Part shown: piece by piece, positions 1 to 8,635 of the stretch
Position numbering within the stretch: position 1 is the stretch's first letter
Layout: every line of letters begins with the position of its first letter
DNA from: an uncultured Desulfobacter sp.
Lineage (GTDB): Bacteria; Desulfobacterota; Desulfobacteria; Desulfobacterales; Desulfobacteraceae
Assembly: GCF_963665355.1 (NCBI RefSeq)
Contig: NZ_OY762229.1
Location: 1,240,001 to 1,304,000, forward strand
DNA length: 64,000 bases
Reading direction: 5' to 3'
Made by a program: the position numbers and the translations under genes
Notes under the pieces: model-generated
Told to the model about the DNA's origin: nothing
The model's database searches: none
The model's input: the letters and a program-made list of their open reading frames with translations, nothing else

Positions 1-479
1 TGAAGGGGGGCGGTTGCAAAGGCCAGGGGGGCCTGGGGAAGTCGTTTTTTTGTTTTGACAAATCGCTCGGCCTGGGCACTATCTTTGGTATACTTCAGGT
101 GGCTTTTGATCTCCTCTTCATCCATCTCTTTCCACTTCATAACGTATTTTGCGTTACCGCATCCGACCTTCTTTTCCGTACCCAGCAGGATATCGCCCCT
201 TTGCCGGCTTGCAGCCACATAAGCACAAAATGTAACGGCCGGACCGGATTCTTTATATTCGACATTGTTTTTAAAATCTTCCAGTTCATCTGCGTTAAAA
301 AAATACTTCACCGCCACCGGATAATATTTCATCTTGAGAAAATTTCTCAAGGCAAATACGATTCCGGAATCACTGATTTTGCCGCCATTTTTGTCCGCAC
401 TGGCCAGAATGGATTTTGCCAGAGCCACGTCGTCGAGACATTGATCGAAGTCCAATGAAAAAGAATCATTTGCTGTCAT
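1..479 (-). CDS. DUF169 family protein (3' end cut by window)
   Basis: Reading leftward from an ATG at 479 gives an uninterrupted frame of about 159 codons that runs off the left edge. A GGGAG Shine-Dalgarno lies 9 bases upstream of the ATG. The product begins MTANDSFSLDFDQ and carries the segments YYPVAVKYF, VTFCAYVAASRQRGD and KKVGCGNAKYVM. The PVAVKYF segment followed by a Cys-containing block is what I recall of the DUF169 (COG2043) family, which has no settled function and is common in anaerobes and archaea. No signal peptide or membrane segment is visible, so it is probably cytoplasmic. It is transcribed away from the signalling genes to its right, separated by a 470-base gap. A weak sigma-54-like site lies about 107 bases upstream. 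Family assignment is fairly confident; function is unknown. Confidence 0.7.
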   Translation of the reverse strand, partial: MTANDSFSLDFDQCLDDVALAKSILASADKNGGKISDSGIVFALRNFLKMKYYPVAVKYFFNADELEDFKNNVEYKESGPAVTFCAYVAASRQRGDILLGTEKKVGCGNAKYVMKWKEMDEEEIKSHLKYTKDSAQAERFVKTKKRLPQAPLAFATAPL

Positions 480-585
480 AGTTTAATACTCCCATGAAGA
501 CATCTGTCAATGGTCTGGTTTTCCATTGGCACGATGCTTTTGTATATTGTAAAAAGAATTCTAACGAATACCTGGATTTGTTGAA

Positions 586-602
586 TTGCCACAAGTATGC
601 CA
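586..602 (-). promoter_or_regulatory. Possible sigma-54 promoter for the DUF169 gene
   Basis: On the minus strand the sequence TGGCATACTTGTGGCAA has GG and GC dinucleotides at the spacing expected for -24/-12 elements. The -12 part reads TGGC rather than TTGC, which weakens it. It lies about 107 bases upstream of the DUF169 start. Tentative. Confidence 0.3.
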
Positions 603-765
603 GGGTGATTAAAATAAGGATAAAACTTAATTATCTATTATATAATATATTGAATTTAAAATGATTACTTTTAATAAAAACTGAAAGGAAAGCGCGGTTT
701 ACCCTGATACGCCAAGCCGTTTCAACTAATTTTCCAGCCCTGAAGTTGCAATAAAATTCAGGCAG

Positions 766-783
766 TGCAATAAATTTATTGCA
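766..783. promoter_or_regulatory. Perfect 18-bp palindrome (operator-like)
   Basis: The sequence TGCAATAAATTTATTGCA is a perfect inverted repeat in the gap. The half-site GCAATAAA also occurs just upstream at about 748-755. It could be a regulator binding site or a chance AT-rich palindrome. No regulator can be assigned. Confidence 0.35.
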
Positions 784-949
784 TTATGCGCTGATCAACG
801 GATAATACCCTCACCTTGCTGCTGAGGGGTGCGTACTTCTTTTTCAGGGGGATGTGTCGATTCTTACACCATTATGATCAATTGAGCCCGGAAGCTTTGT
901 ATGGTGTCATTGCAGGTGGAAACCTTTTGCGCAGAAGACTGGTAGAGGG

Positions 950-2290
950 TTAAGCTATCAGATCGCAGCACAATATGCAGTCTCCATCCAGACAGGTAAA
1001 CTTCATGGATAGGGTCACGCACATGTGCGCTCCTGTAATGGAGAGATAAGGCCGGGTGACCTGGAGTTGGTCTGGGTGGTAGATGGCGCGTCTGAGGTAA
1101 TGGCGGCGGAACCAGTCGGCACTGTTTGCATCTTCCAGAGGGCTAAACCGCTTGTCTTTCATGGCCTTATATATAGAAGACACCAGAGTTTGGCCGATCT
1201 GTATCCCATCAGTATCGATGAGATAGCAGCGGACAACTTCGAGAGTTGACAACATGTCTCTGCAGGCAGCCGACATCTCCCTCCCCGCTTTGAGCTTAGA
1301 TATGGCCATCTCAAACAGAGTACGGTGCTTTTCGATACGTTGCCTTGACTCTTTTTCGTTGCGATGAAATTCGCTTTTAAAATCGACCAGGAGATGGTCT
1401 AATCCGTTGAACTCCGGTGGCGGTTGTTTCAGATTGGTGAAAGGCCTGCCGAAAAAAAATCCCTGTACGAAATCCACATCACTTTCGATGGCTATCATGG
1501 CCTGATCCCTGGTTTCAACCCCCTCCATGAGCAATAGAGCGCCGGCCTGGTGGAGTAGTGTAACAATCCCGGGTAGAATTTGCCTGATTTGCGGATCGCG
1601 GATGGCCTTGACCATAAAAGAACGGTCCAGCTTGACAATATCCGGTCGCAGGGTCCAAATCCGGTCAAAATTGGAATGTCCGGCTCCGAAATCATCAATG
1701 GCGATCAGGCAGCCAAGTTCCTTGAAATAGGCAACGGTCTCCATGAGTTGATCGGTCTCGCTGGTGGGATGTTCCACTACCTCAATAACAATACGGTGGG
1801 GCGGGAAATCATGGAACTCCAACAACTCACTGAAATACGAACCGAATGTCTTTTTCCCACTACTGATAGTTATAGGGGAAAGGTTGAGGAATAACCAGTT
1901 AATGGAGTTGTTGATGATCCGATAGTTGTGGATGTGGATAAACCGACAGAGCCGGTCCAGCTGAATAGTCTCGGCGGCAGAGCGTTTTTGGTCAAAAAGG
2001 GTGGCCGGTGATATGGATGCCCCTCCTTCCTCCTTGATCCGCACTAGAGCTTCATGGCCGACCACCCGTTTGTGAGCAAGGCTGTATATGGGCTGCAGGG
2101 CCGTCATTAAATTCAGACTATTAAATTTACCGGTCATGAAAGGGGCGTGATATTCCGCTTGTTGCTGTATATGATTCAGGTCTAAATTTAATGTCTGTTT
2201 CATCTTGGATGTTAGTTTTTTCTGTATTACAGTGTTATGCGTGTGTCCCTTATGGGTCATTCTTGTAATGAAAAAAATCAAATTTAACAT
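950..2290 (-). CDS. EAL-domain cyclic-di-GMP phosphodiesterase with C-terminal Cache-like domain
   Basis: This protein is predicted to hydrolyse cyclic di-GMP. Numbered from the first Met, an EAL domain spans roughly residues 55-310. All key motifs look intact: HEALVR (E80), LNLSP, IVIEVVE, AIDDFGAG, DIVKLDR, LLMEGVET and VQGFFFGRP. An active phosphodiesterase is therefore likely. A helical linker (about 315-345) leads to a C-terminal domain with YLIDTDG, ADWFRRHYL and LSITGAHMCVTLS, which resembles a PDC/Cache sensor fold. There is no membrane segment, so the sensor would be cytoplasmic. The adjacent, divergently transcribed chemoreceptor ends in a similar domain. The start is uncertain: Met30 (position 2203) is an alternative, and neither has a strong ribosome site. 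Function is confident; the ligand is unknown. Confidence 0.88.
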   Translation of the reverse strand: MLNLIFFITRMTHKGHTHNTVIQKKLTSKMKQTLNLDLNHIQQQAEYHAPFMTGKFNSLNLMTALQPIYSLAHKRVVGHEALVRIKEEGGASISPATLFDQKRSAAETIQLDRLCRFIHIHNYRIINNSINWLFLNLSPITISSGKKTFGSYFSELLEFHDFPPHRIVIEVVEHPTSETDQLMETVAYFKELGCLIAIDDFGAGHSNFDRIWTLRPDIVKLDRSFMVKAIRDPQIRQILPGIVTLLHQAGALLLMEGVETRDQAMIAIESDVDFVQGFFFGRPFTNLKQPPPEFNGLDHLLVDFKSEFHRNEKESRQRIEKHRTLFEMAISKLKAGREMSAACRDMLSTLEVVRCYLIDTDGIQIGQTLVSSIYKAMKDKRFSPLEDANSADWFRRHYLRRAIYHPDQLQVTRPYLSITGAHMCVTLSMKFTCLDGDCILCCDLIA

Positions 2291-2447
2291 TTTACCGTAA
2301 AAATATAATCAGAGCAAACTGAAATTAATCTTGAAATATTCAAAAATGTAATTCAATTGGTGTTTTATGTTGCATAAATGGAATAAAATATAGTTAAACG
2401 ACAATACTGCCATTAAAAAACAACATATTTTCAGTTAGATAACTCCC

Positions 2448-2463
2448 TGGCATCCAATTTGCC
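2448..2463 (+). promoter_or_regulatory. Candidate sigma-54 (-24/-12) promoter of the chemoreceptor gene
   Basis: TGGCATCCAATTTGCC matches the TGGCAC-N5-TTGC sigma-54 consensus with correct spacing between GG and GC. A transcript would begin near 2474, about 45 bases before the ATG at 2519. No enhancer-binding site was identified. Confidence 0.6.
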
Positions 2464-2518
2464 TCTTTGTTTGCAAAAAGAATTTGTAGCGCCGATTAAA
2501 ATGAATAGGAGAGATAAG

Positions 2519-3949
2519 ATGTTGTTCGGATTTATGAAAAAAAAAATAACGGATGCGGGATCAAGTCCAATGAGTGAAATCGAAATAATGCTTGAGAATA
2601 CCTGGGACCTTACCATGACGCATTCCGTGAAAAATGAGGCACCTGAAGCCAGAGCTGTAAACGCTTTTAATAGTTTTTTTGAAAAGCTTCATGGCACCAT
2701 TACTGCCCTTCTAAGAAATATAGTAGCCTTGGCCGCCCTAGCACCTCAACTTACCGCCTTTTCGAAAACCTTCCGACAGTTGGCCGACGAACAAGAAACT
2801 AAAGTGGCCGATATTGCCGAGGCTGGGGACAGGATCACCCTGGGTATTGAGGACATTTCTACCAGTACGAGTGAGCTGAACCAGAAATTTACTGCCATGA
2901 AGGAGGACGTGGAAACCGCCATAAATCAGGGAAATCTTAGCATGACTGGATTCAACGAGATCAAATCACAGGTCAGCATTCTCGTGAATACCATCCAAGT
3001 CCTCAGAGAAAATTCGGCCTCAATCGGTTCCATATCAGATACCATCAACTCAATATCAGACGAGACCAATATTCTTTCTCTCAATGCCCGTATTGAAGCA
3101 GCAAGGGGACAGACCGATGGAAAAGGATTCAAAGTAATCGCCGAAGAAGTTGGACACCTGGCAAAACAGTCTAAAGCTGCCACCAATGATATCAAGGCAC
3201 GACTGGAACTGCTGGGGAAAAAAATAGCGGCAACCATTACTGCAGTAGAAACCGTGGAACAGCATGTCGCGACTTGTGAACGGCAAATCCTGGATGCCAA
3301 TATGTCCCTGGACCATGTTTATTCCCAGTTCATCCCCCTCTCCAAAAGCCTGGACACAATCAGTTACGCTACCCAACAACAGGCCCAAAATATACAATGG
3401 ATAACGTCTAATATAGATGAAATTAAAGCTTCCGCCAAAAATCAGACAGCTGATGTAAGCACTATCCTGACCATTGCAGACCATGTGGCTTCCGCCTGCG
3501 ACGGAATGGTTACAGACGCCGGGGGATTCCATATTTCCGGCCACGGCAGCGCCAAAGCAGCCGCCCTTGAAATGGCAAGCAACAAAGATATAGCAAGCGG
3601 TGAACTCAACATCCGGGAAAAAGCGTTAATGACATTTCTCGACCGGTTCCCATTTATTGAGTTAGCCTATATCACTGATACGCATGGCAGACAGGTAACC
3701 TCCAATATTTATGCAAAGACCTTGGTTGGGAAAACAGAGCTCACAAAAGGTATCGGCTGCGACTGGTCCGGTAAGGAATGGTTCACCAAAGCACTTAACA
3801 ATAACGCCCCCTTTATATCAAAGGTATACCGGTCATCCGCCACCAGTGAATTCTGCTTTACCGTTTCACTACCCATCAGGCATGCAGGTGAAAATATCGT
3901 AGGAATTCTGGGGATAGATGTGAATTTCAGGGATATGCTGGATATATAA
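2519..3949 (+). CDS. Soluble methyl-accepting chemotaxis protein with C-terminal Cache-like domain
   Basis: This is a cytoplasmic chemoreceptor-like protein of 476 residues. The ATG at 2519 is chosen because AGGAG lies 7 bases upstream; an upstream in-frame TTG at 2459 has no such site. No transmembrane helix is present. The middle is coiled coil with the conserved hairpin tip DETNILSLNARIEAARG and the following GKGFKVIAEEV, which contacts CheA/CheW in chemoreceptors. The last ~110 residues (YITDTHGRQVTSN, GKEWFTKAL, CFTVSLPIR, VGILGIDV) form a PDC/Cache-type sensor, placed after rather than before the signalling domain. This arrangement suits cytoplasmic sensing. It diverges from the EAL gene, which shares the sensor type, and has a candidate sigma-54 promoter. 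The chemotaxis array it feeds is not in this window. Confidence 0.88.
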   Translation: MLFGFMKKKITDAGSSPMSEIEIMLENTWDLTMTHSVKNEAPEARAVNAFNSFFEKLHGTITALLRNIVALAALAPQLTAFSKTFRQLADEQETKVADIAEAGDRITLGIEDISTSTSELNQKFTAMKEDVETAINQGNLSMTGFNEIKSQVSILVNTIQVLRENSASIGSISDTINSISDETNILSLNARIEAARGQTDGKGFKVIAEEVGHLAKQSKAATNDIKARLELLGKKIAATITAVETVEQHVATCERQILDANMSLDHVYSQFIPLSKSLDTISYATQQQAQNIQWITSNIDEIKASAKNQTADVSTILTIADHVASACDGMVTDAGGFHISGHGSAKAAALEMASNKDIASGELNIREKALMTFLDRFPFIELAYITDTHGRQVTSNIYAKTLVGKTELTKGIGCDWSGKEWFTKALNNNAPFISKVYRSSATSEFCFTVSLPIRHAGENIVGILGIDVNFRDMLDI

Positions 3950-4164
3950 AGGATCAGCTATTAGACTTTTTTGTTCAATGCTGTAAGTTTGAGCTAACAG
4001 ATAGTTCTTCCCTTTTGACAGGAGGTGCACAACCACATCCCTTCACTGAGAATTGCTTTTTAAGAACTCCTCTTCTTTGAGTTGCTGGGAACTTGCTCTG
4101 TTCTTTTGTGTCTCTTTCCAGTTCCATATGGGATTAATACGAAAACTATTATTTTGAACAATGT

Positions 4165-7158
4165 ATGGAAGATTGTATATTAGAAAAATATATACTATTC
4201 TATGAGTATTCACTTTTAAATATTGTTACTTTTACGGTACCTCCTTATTGTATGACATTGTATCAAAGAAATTTTTATGCTCTGTTATTTGTTATCTCAA
4301 TTTTGGCAATTGTCTTGATTGCCTTGATAAGTCAAGCCTCTGCATCTAATACTTTTTTTTCAAATAAAGCAGACTTTCTTAGATCAGCAAGTGAATTAGA
4401 CTATCCTCCTTTTTCAATTATAAGGCCAGACGGTACCGCCGACGGTTTTTCTGTTGAGCTTTTAACTGAGGTGACAAAAGCTGCTGGGCTAAAAGTTAAA
4501 TTTAAGGTTGGCCCATGGAAAAAAATCAAACAAGAGCTAATTGAGGGAAAATTAGATGTCTTGCCGATTGTCTCATATTCTGAAGAACGTGATAAGGTCA
4601 TGGACTTTACCGCATCTTATCTACGAATGCATGGTACTATTTTTGTCCGAAAAGAAGAAAAATCCATAGACGATGAAACGGACTTGATAGACAAGGAAGT
4701 TATTGTAATGGAAGGAGACACTGCTCATGAATATGCCATCAAAAATAATTTGACCAATAAAATTATTTTGACTGAGACATTTGAGGAGGCAATGAGGTTG
4801 CTTTCCTCTGGAAAGCATGATGCGGTCATTATCCAGCAACTGGTTGGCTATCAAATCATTCGAAAACTCAATATCAAAAATTTGGTGGATGTTAGTTCTC
4901 TCAAAGAGCAAAGCCTTAAGCCCATTGCGAAACCTTTATTGGGGTTTGAACAAAAATTTTGTATTGCTGTTCCAGAAGGCAATCAAGAGTTAATAAAAGA
5001 GTTAAATGAAGGACTTACGATAGTCATAACAAATGGAATTTATGAAAGACTGTATGATAAATGGTTTGGCCCAATATTACCAGACCCCGAAGTCCAGATA
5101 GAGGACATTTTAAAATATCTTACATATACCCTAATACCTATACTGGTAATCGGTTCGTTTTTGATCGTTTGGTTGTTAAAAAAACAAATCACTTATAAAA
5201 CCAAAGAATTATCATTAGCCAATGCAAAATTATCTGAAAGTCAGCAAAGGCTTTCTCTTGCCATGGAATTCGCCAATGATGGTCTTTTCGATTGGAACCT
5301 GGACACCAACGAAATTTATTATTCCCCTGTTTGGAAAGGCTTGCTTGGATATAAAGATGATGAGTTGCCTAATGAATTTTCCGTATGGGAAAAATTGACT
5401 GCTCCAGAAAATGTTAAACGATCTTTGAAGATGCTAAAAGAGTTGATTAACAAGGAGAGGGATACTTTCGAAATAGAACTCAGAATGAAACACAAAATGG
5501 GACACTGGGTTGATATCCTTAGTCGTGCAAATGCCGTTTTCAATGAAAAAGGCGAGGCGGTGAGAATCATTGGTACCCATGTTGATATTTCAGAGCAAAA
5601 GAGAGTCGAATATTTGCTTAAAGAAAATGAACAACGGTATAAGAGTGCCCAGAGAATGGGAAAGGTGGGGAATTGGGAATATGATATAGCAACTGAATTA
5701 TTCTGGGGGTCGGAGCAGGCAAAACGGATTTTCGGACTTGATCCGGATAGTAAGACATTCTCCGTTGAAAAAATTGAAAGTTGCATACCTGAAAGAGAAA
5801 GGGTCCACCAGTCCCTTATCGATCTTATTGAAAAAGAGATTCCATATGATATTGAATTTGAAATACATCCTGTTTCAGGCTCTGAAAATAGAACACTTCG
5901 ATCCATTGCGGAATTATCCAGAAATGATTCAGGAGCACCGTTAAAAGTATTTGGTGTAATCCAAGATGTCACCGGCGAAAAGAACGCGCAACAAGAAAGA
6001 AAAAAATTAGAAAGGGCATTAAGCCAGGCTCAGAAAATGGAATCCATTGGACGACTTGCCGGTGGTGTTGCCCATGACTTCAACAATATGCTAAGTATTA
6101 TTTTAGGGAATGCGGAAATTTTGATAGAGGATCTAACGTCCGTCCATCCTTCAATTAAAAACGTGAGAGAGATCAAAAAAGCAGCAGAGCGTTCAGCAAA
6201 TCTGACAAGACAATTGCTTGCTTTTGCTAGAAAACAGACGATTGCCCCCAAAATTGTTGACGTCAATCAAACCATTCAAAAAATGCTGAGTATGCTTGAA
6301 CGGTTGATAGGTGAAGATATAGAGCTGTCCTGGCAACCTGGAACTGATATATGGCCGGTTAAAATTGACCCATCACAAATCGACCAGATTTTGGCAAATC
6401 TTTGCGTAAATGCGAGGGATGCCATAAAAGGCGTCGGTCAAATTATTATCGAAACGGGTAATATAAATATAACAGAAACCTATTGCCGGGAACACTCCGG
6501 TTTTATTCCCGGCAATTTTGTGCTTATTACGGTGAGTGATACTGGGAACGGCATTAAAAAAGACGACATTGATAAGTTGTTTGAACCTTTTTTTACAACC
6601 AAAGAGATGGGAGCGGGGACCGGACTGGGACTTGCGACTGTATATGGTATTGTCAAACAAAACAATGGGTTTATAAACGTATACAGCGAACTGAATCAAG
6701 GCACTGTTTTCAAAATTTATTTACCTAAACATGATCAAGGTAAAATTGATACCAACCGGGAAATCATAGAGGAAATTAGCTATTCAGGTAATAAAACTAT
6801 TTTGCTGGTTGAAGATGAACAGGCAATCTTAAAAATGACAAAATCAATTCTTGAGCGTTTAGGACACAAGGTGTTGACTGCCTCCAGACCCACAAAAGCG
6901 ATTCAAATCAGTCAGGAGCACAAAGATATTCAATTATTGATAACAGATGTCGTTATGCCGGAAATGAATGGAAAAGATCTGGCGGAAACAATATCAAAAA
7001 CGCATCCGATAATGAAATGCCTATTCATGTCAGGCTACACTGCGAACGTAATCGCACACCGTGGGATATTGGATGAAGGAGTAAACTTCTTAAATAAGCC
7101 ATTCTCAAAACACGAGCTTTTTGAAAAATTGCGTGTAATTTTTGATAAAGAAACCTGA
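4165..7158 (+). CDS. Hybrid sensor histidine kinase with periplasmic solute-binding sensor, two PAS domains and receiver
   Basis: Domain order numbered from the first Met: a hydrophobic export segment (about 38-60), a bacterial solute-binding family 3 domain (about 75-305; DYPPFSIIRPDGTADGFSVE), a transmembrane helix (about 315-337), PAS 1 (about 357-485), PAS 2 (about 490-610), HisKA with phospho-acceptor His637 in GGVAHDFNN, a HATPase domain with N-box NLCVNARDAI and G-boxes DTGNGI and GAGTGLGLATVYG, and a receiver with Asp928 in TDVVMPEMNG. It should sense a small periplasmic ligand, autophosphorylate, and pass phosphate to its own receiver. No separate output regulator lies next to it. 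The start is uncertain: Met30 (position 4252) would give a cleaner signal peptide, and neither start has a good ribosome site. The gene is clearly more AT-rich than those after it, which suggests transfer. Confidence 0.9.
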   Translation: MEDCILEKYILFYEYSLLNIVTFTVPPYCMTLYQRNFYALLFVISILAIVLIALISQASASNTFFSNKADFLRSASELDYPPFSIIRPDGTADGFSVELLTEVTKAAGLKVKFKVGPWKKIKQELIEGKLDVLPIVSYSEERDKVMDFTASYLRMHGTIFVRKEEKSIDDETDLIDKEVIVMEGDTAHEYAIKNNLTNKIILTETFEEAMRLLSSGKHDAVIIQQLVGYQIIRKLNIKNLVDVSSLKEQSLKPIAKPLLGFEQKFCIAVPEGNQELIKELNEGLTIVITNGIYERLYDKWFGPILPDPEVQIEDILKYLTYTLIPILVIGSFLIVWLLKKQITYKTKELSLANAKLSESQQRLSLAMEFANDGLFDWNLDTNEIYYSPVWKGLLGYKDDELPNEFSVWEKLTAPENVKRSLKMLKELINKERDTFEIELRMKHKMGHWVDILSRANAVFNEKGEAVRIIGTHVDISEQKRVEYLLKENEQRYKSAQRMGKVGNWEYDIATELFWGSEQAKRIFGLDPDSKTFSVEKIESCIPERERVHQSLIDLIEKEIPYDIEFEIHPVSGSENRTLRSIAELSRNDSGAPLKVFGVIQDVTGEKNAQQERKKLERALSQAQKMESIGRLAGGVAHDFNNMLSIILGNAEILIEDLTSVHPSIKNVREIKKAAERSANLTRQLLAFARKQTIAPKIVDVNQTIQKMLSMLERLIGEDIELSWQPGTDIWPVKIDPSQIDQILANLCVNARDAIKGVGQIIIETGNINITETYCREHSGFIPGNFVLITVSDTGNGIKKDDIDKLFEPFFTTKEMGAGTGLGLATVYGIVKQNNGFINVYSELNQGTVFKIYLPKHDQGKIDTNREIIEEISYSGNKTILLVEDEQAILKMTKSILERLGHKVLTASRPTKAIQISQEHKDIQLLITDVVMPEMNGKDLAETISKTHPIMKCLFMSGYTANVIAHRGILDEGVNFLNKPFSKHELFEKLRVIFDKET

Positions 7159-7349
7159 ATGTAACAGCCAGGTTGCGTATTCTCCATGAAAAATAATTTT
7201 TTTGGAAGGGTTACAGTGAGTATCGGCTTGACTGCTGTTGTCCCGGGATTGGATCTATCTGCCTATATTCTGACTTAACATGCCGAATGTTGTATTATCT
7301 GCTTTAAAAAGCCTAAAATTAATTTTATAGAAGAACATTAATTTACCCT

Positions 7350-8495
7350 ATGCACATTCTCGATAAAGAAAAAGGAACAACTGAGTATTACAGTGACATA
7401 CATATTTATGCCGAATGTGTCCGGGTTGTTTATCAAAACAGGATTCCAAGCCTGTTATCCGTTTTAATTGTATCCTTTATCCCCCTGGTGGTCGGCCTGC
7501 ATGAAAAAACGAGAACAGTCATTCTGATTTTAGTATCCATTCTCTGGGGTTATCTTTTTCTCAACTCTTTTTTATGCATCCGGTTTAACCGGTCAAAAAT
7601 ATCCGATCAAGACACCGTTAAATGGGGTACCCACTTTTATATTCAGCATTGCCTGTTGGCATTACTCCTCGACTCAATCTTTCTTTATTTACAGATACAT
7701 AGTGTGGAAGGCTCACTGCTTTATCTTATTATGGTGTCGTTTGGTTTTTCCGCCGGCTCCGTCAGTGCCTTCCACCAGTTGCAATGGGCACCTCCCATTT
7801 TTATCACCAGCTCCATGATACCGCAGATTATCTATTTTCTCTCCTTGCAATCTAAAAGCAACATTGTTGTTGCTGCCATGATGGCAATCACCATAATCTT
7901 CATGTCCATCATCAGCATGAAGCAACATAAAAATTGGATTCGAACACTTGCTCTCAGCTTTGAGCTGCAAGTCGCAAAAAAGGAGGCGGAACGTATTGCC
8001 CGGATAGATATCCTGACCGGAATCTACAATCGCCGTGCCTTTTATGAAATAGCACCAAAATACATCGCTGCGGCCAAGCGGTCTAACAGTCCGCTTTCAG
8101 TGGTCATGCTGGATATTGATCATTTTAAGTCCATCAACGACACCTACGGTCATGCCGTGGGTGACATGGTTCTGGCAAGCATAGCGAACATGCTTAAACA
8201 CGAGATCCGGGAGTCTGATATTGTAGGACGGCTGGGCGGAGAGGAATTTGTCATTCTGCTACCGGATAGCGACCGGAACGGAGCCTTTAAAATAGTTGAA
8301 AGGCTCAGACAAAAGGTCCAAATTATGAATTTTCCGGGGTATGATTTCAATGTAACCTCAAGTTTCGGTATTGTAGTCAATACAGCCCATGAATCCATCG
8401 ATCATTTATTAAAGAATGCGGATTCTGCATTGTATGATGCCAAAAATAGGGGGCGAAACCAGACTGTCGTTTATGAACAACCCGGGATAGAGTAA
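7350..8495 (+). CDS. Membrane-anchored GGDEF diguanylate cyclase
   Basis: This 381-residue protein is predicted to make cyclic di-GMP at the inner membrane. Residues about 30-200 contain five or six hydrophobic helices (for example SLLSVLIVSFIPLVVGL and MMAITIIFMSIISM). A GGDEF domain follows from about 215 to 375. It has DILTGIYNRRAF, the metal-binding MLDIDHFKSINDTYGH, the active-site loop RLGGEEF, and an inhibitory I-site RESD exactly five residues before GGEEF. Catalysis with product feedback is therefore likely. Together with the nearby EAL phosphodiesterase it forms a local c-di-GMP module, though they are not co-transcribed. The start lacks an obvious Shine-Dalgarno. No extra sensory domain is recognisable in the membrane part. 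Confidence 0.9.
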   Translation: MHILDKEKGTTEYYSDIHIYAECVRVVYQNRIPSLLSVLIVSFIPLVVGLHEKTRTVILILVSILWGYLFLNSFLCIRFNRSKISDQDTVKWGTHFYIQHCLLALLLDSIFLYLQIHSVEGSLLYLIMVSFGFSAGSVSAFHQLQWAPPIFITSSMIPQIIYFLSLQSKSNIVVAAMMAITIIFMSIISMKQHKNWIRTLALSFELQVAKKEAERIARIDILTGIYNRRAFYEIAPKYIAAAKRSNSPLSVVMLDIDHFKSINDTYGHAVGDMVLASIANMLKHEIRESDIVGRLGGEEFVILLPDSDRNGAFKIVERLRQKVQIMNFPGYDFNVTSSFGIVVNTAHESIDHLLKNADSALYDAKNRGRNQTVVYEQPGIE

Positions 8496-8635
8496 TGGGT
8501 GCCTCCTCGGTCCGACAAGGAAGCTTAACCGTTAGAATCGCCTATTTTTAAAAATTCTTGTCTTATATCGTAGTCTGCCTTTAGAGTACCGGGCGGCTGC
8601 AGAATCGCATCCTGAGAGTAAGAGGGGAAAGGCTC

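Larger units (their letters stand above)
480..949. other. Intergenic region, AT-rich, with palindromes
   Basis: This 470-base gap separates the start of the DUF169 gene from the end of the EAL gene. It holds an AT-rich stretch at about 610-690, a perfect 18-base palindrome at 766-783, and a small hairpin (CCCTCA at 808-813 against TGAGGG at 823-828) followed by a T-rich run. A short open frame exists at about 795-953 on the plus strand, but it has no convincing ribosome site and no recognisable similarity. I see no gene here. Confidence 0.5.

Noticed and set aside
99-458. Open frame of 119 codons on the plus strand
   Set aside because: It lies antisense to the DUF169 gene, which has a good ribosome site and a recognisable product; the plus frame has neither.
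525-545. TGGCACG followed by TTTTG, resembling a sigma-54 promoter
   Set aside because: The -12 TTGC element is not at the required spacing; the GC dinucleotide is missing there.
795-953. Short plus-strand frame (about 50 codons) in the first gap
   Set aside because: The internal ATG is directly adjacent to the purine run, leaving no ribosome spacing, and the product has no recognisable similarity.
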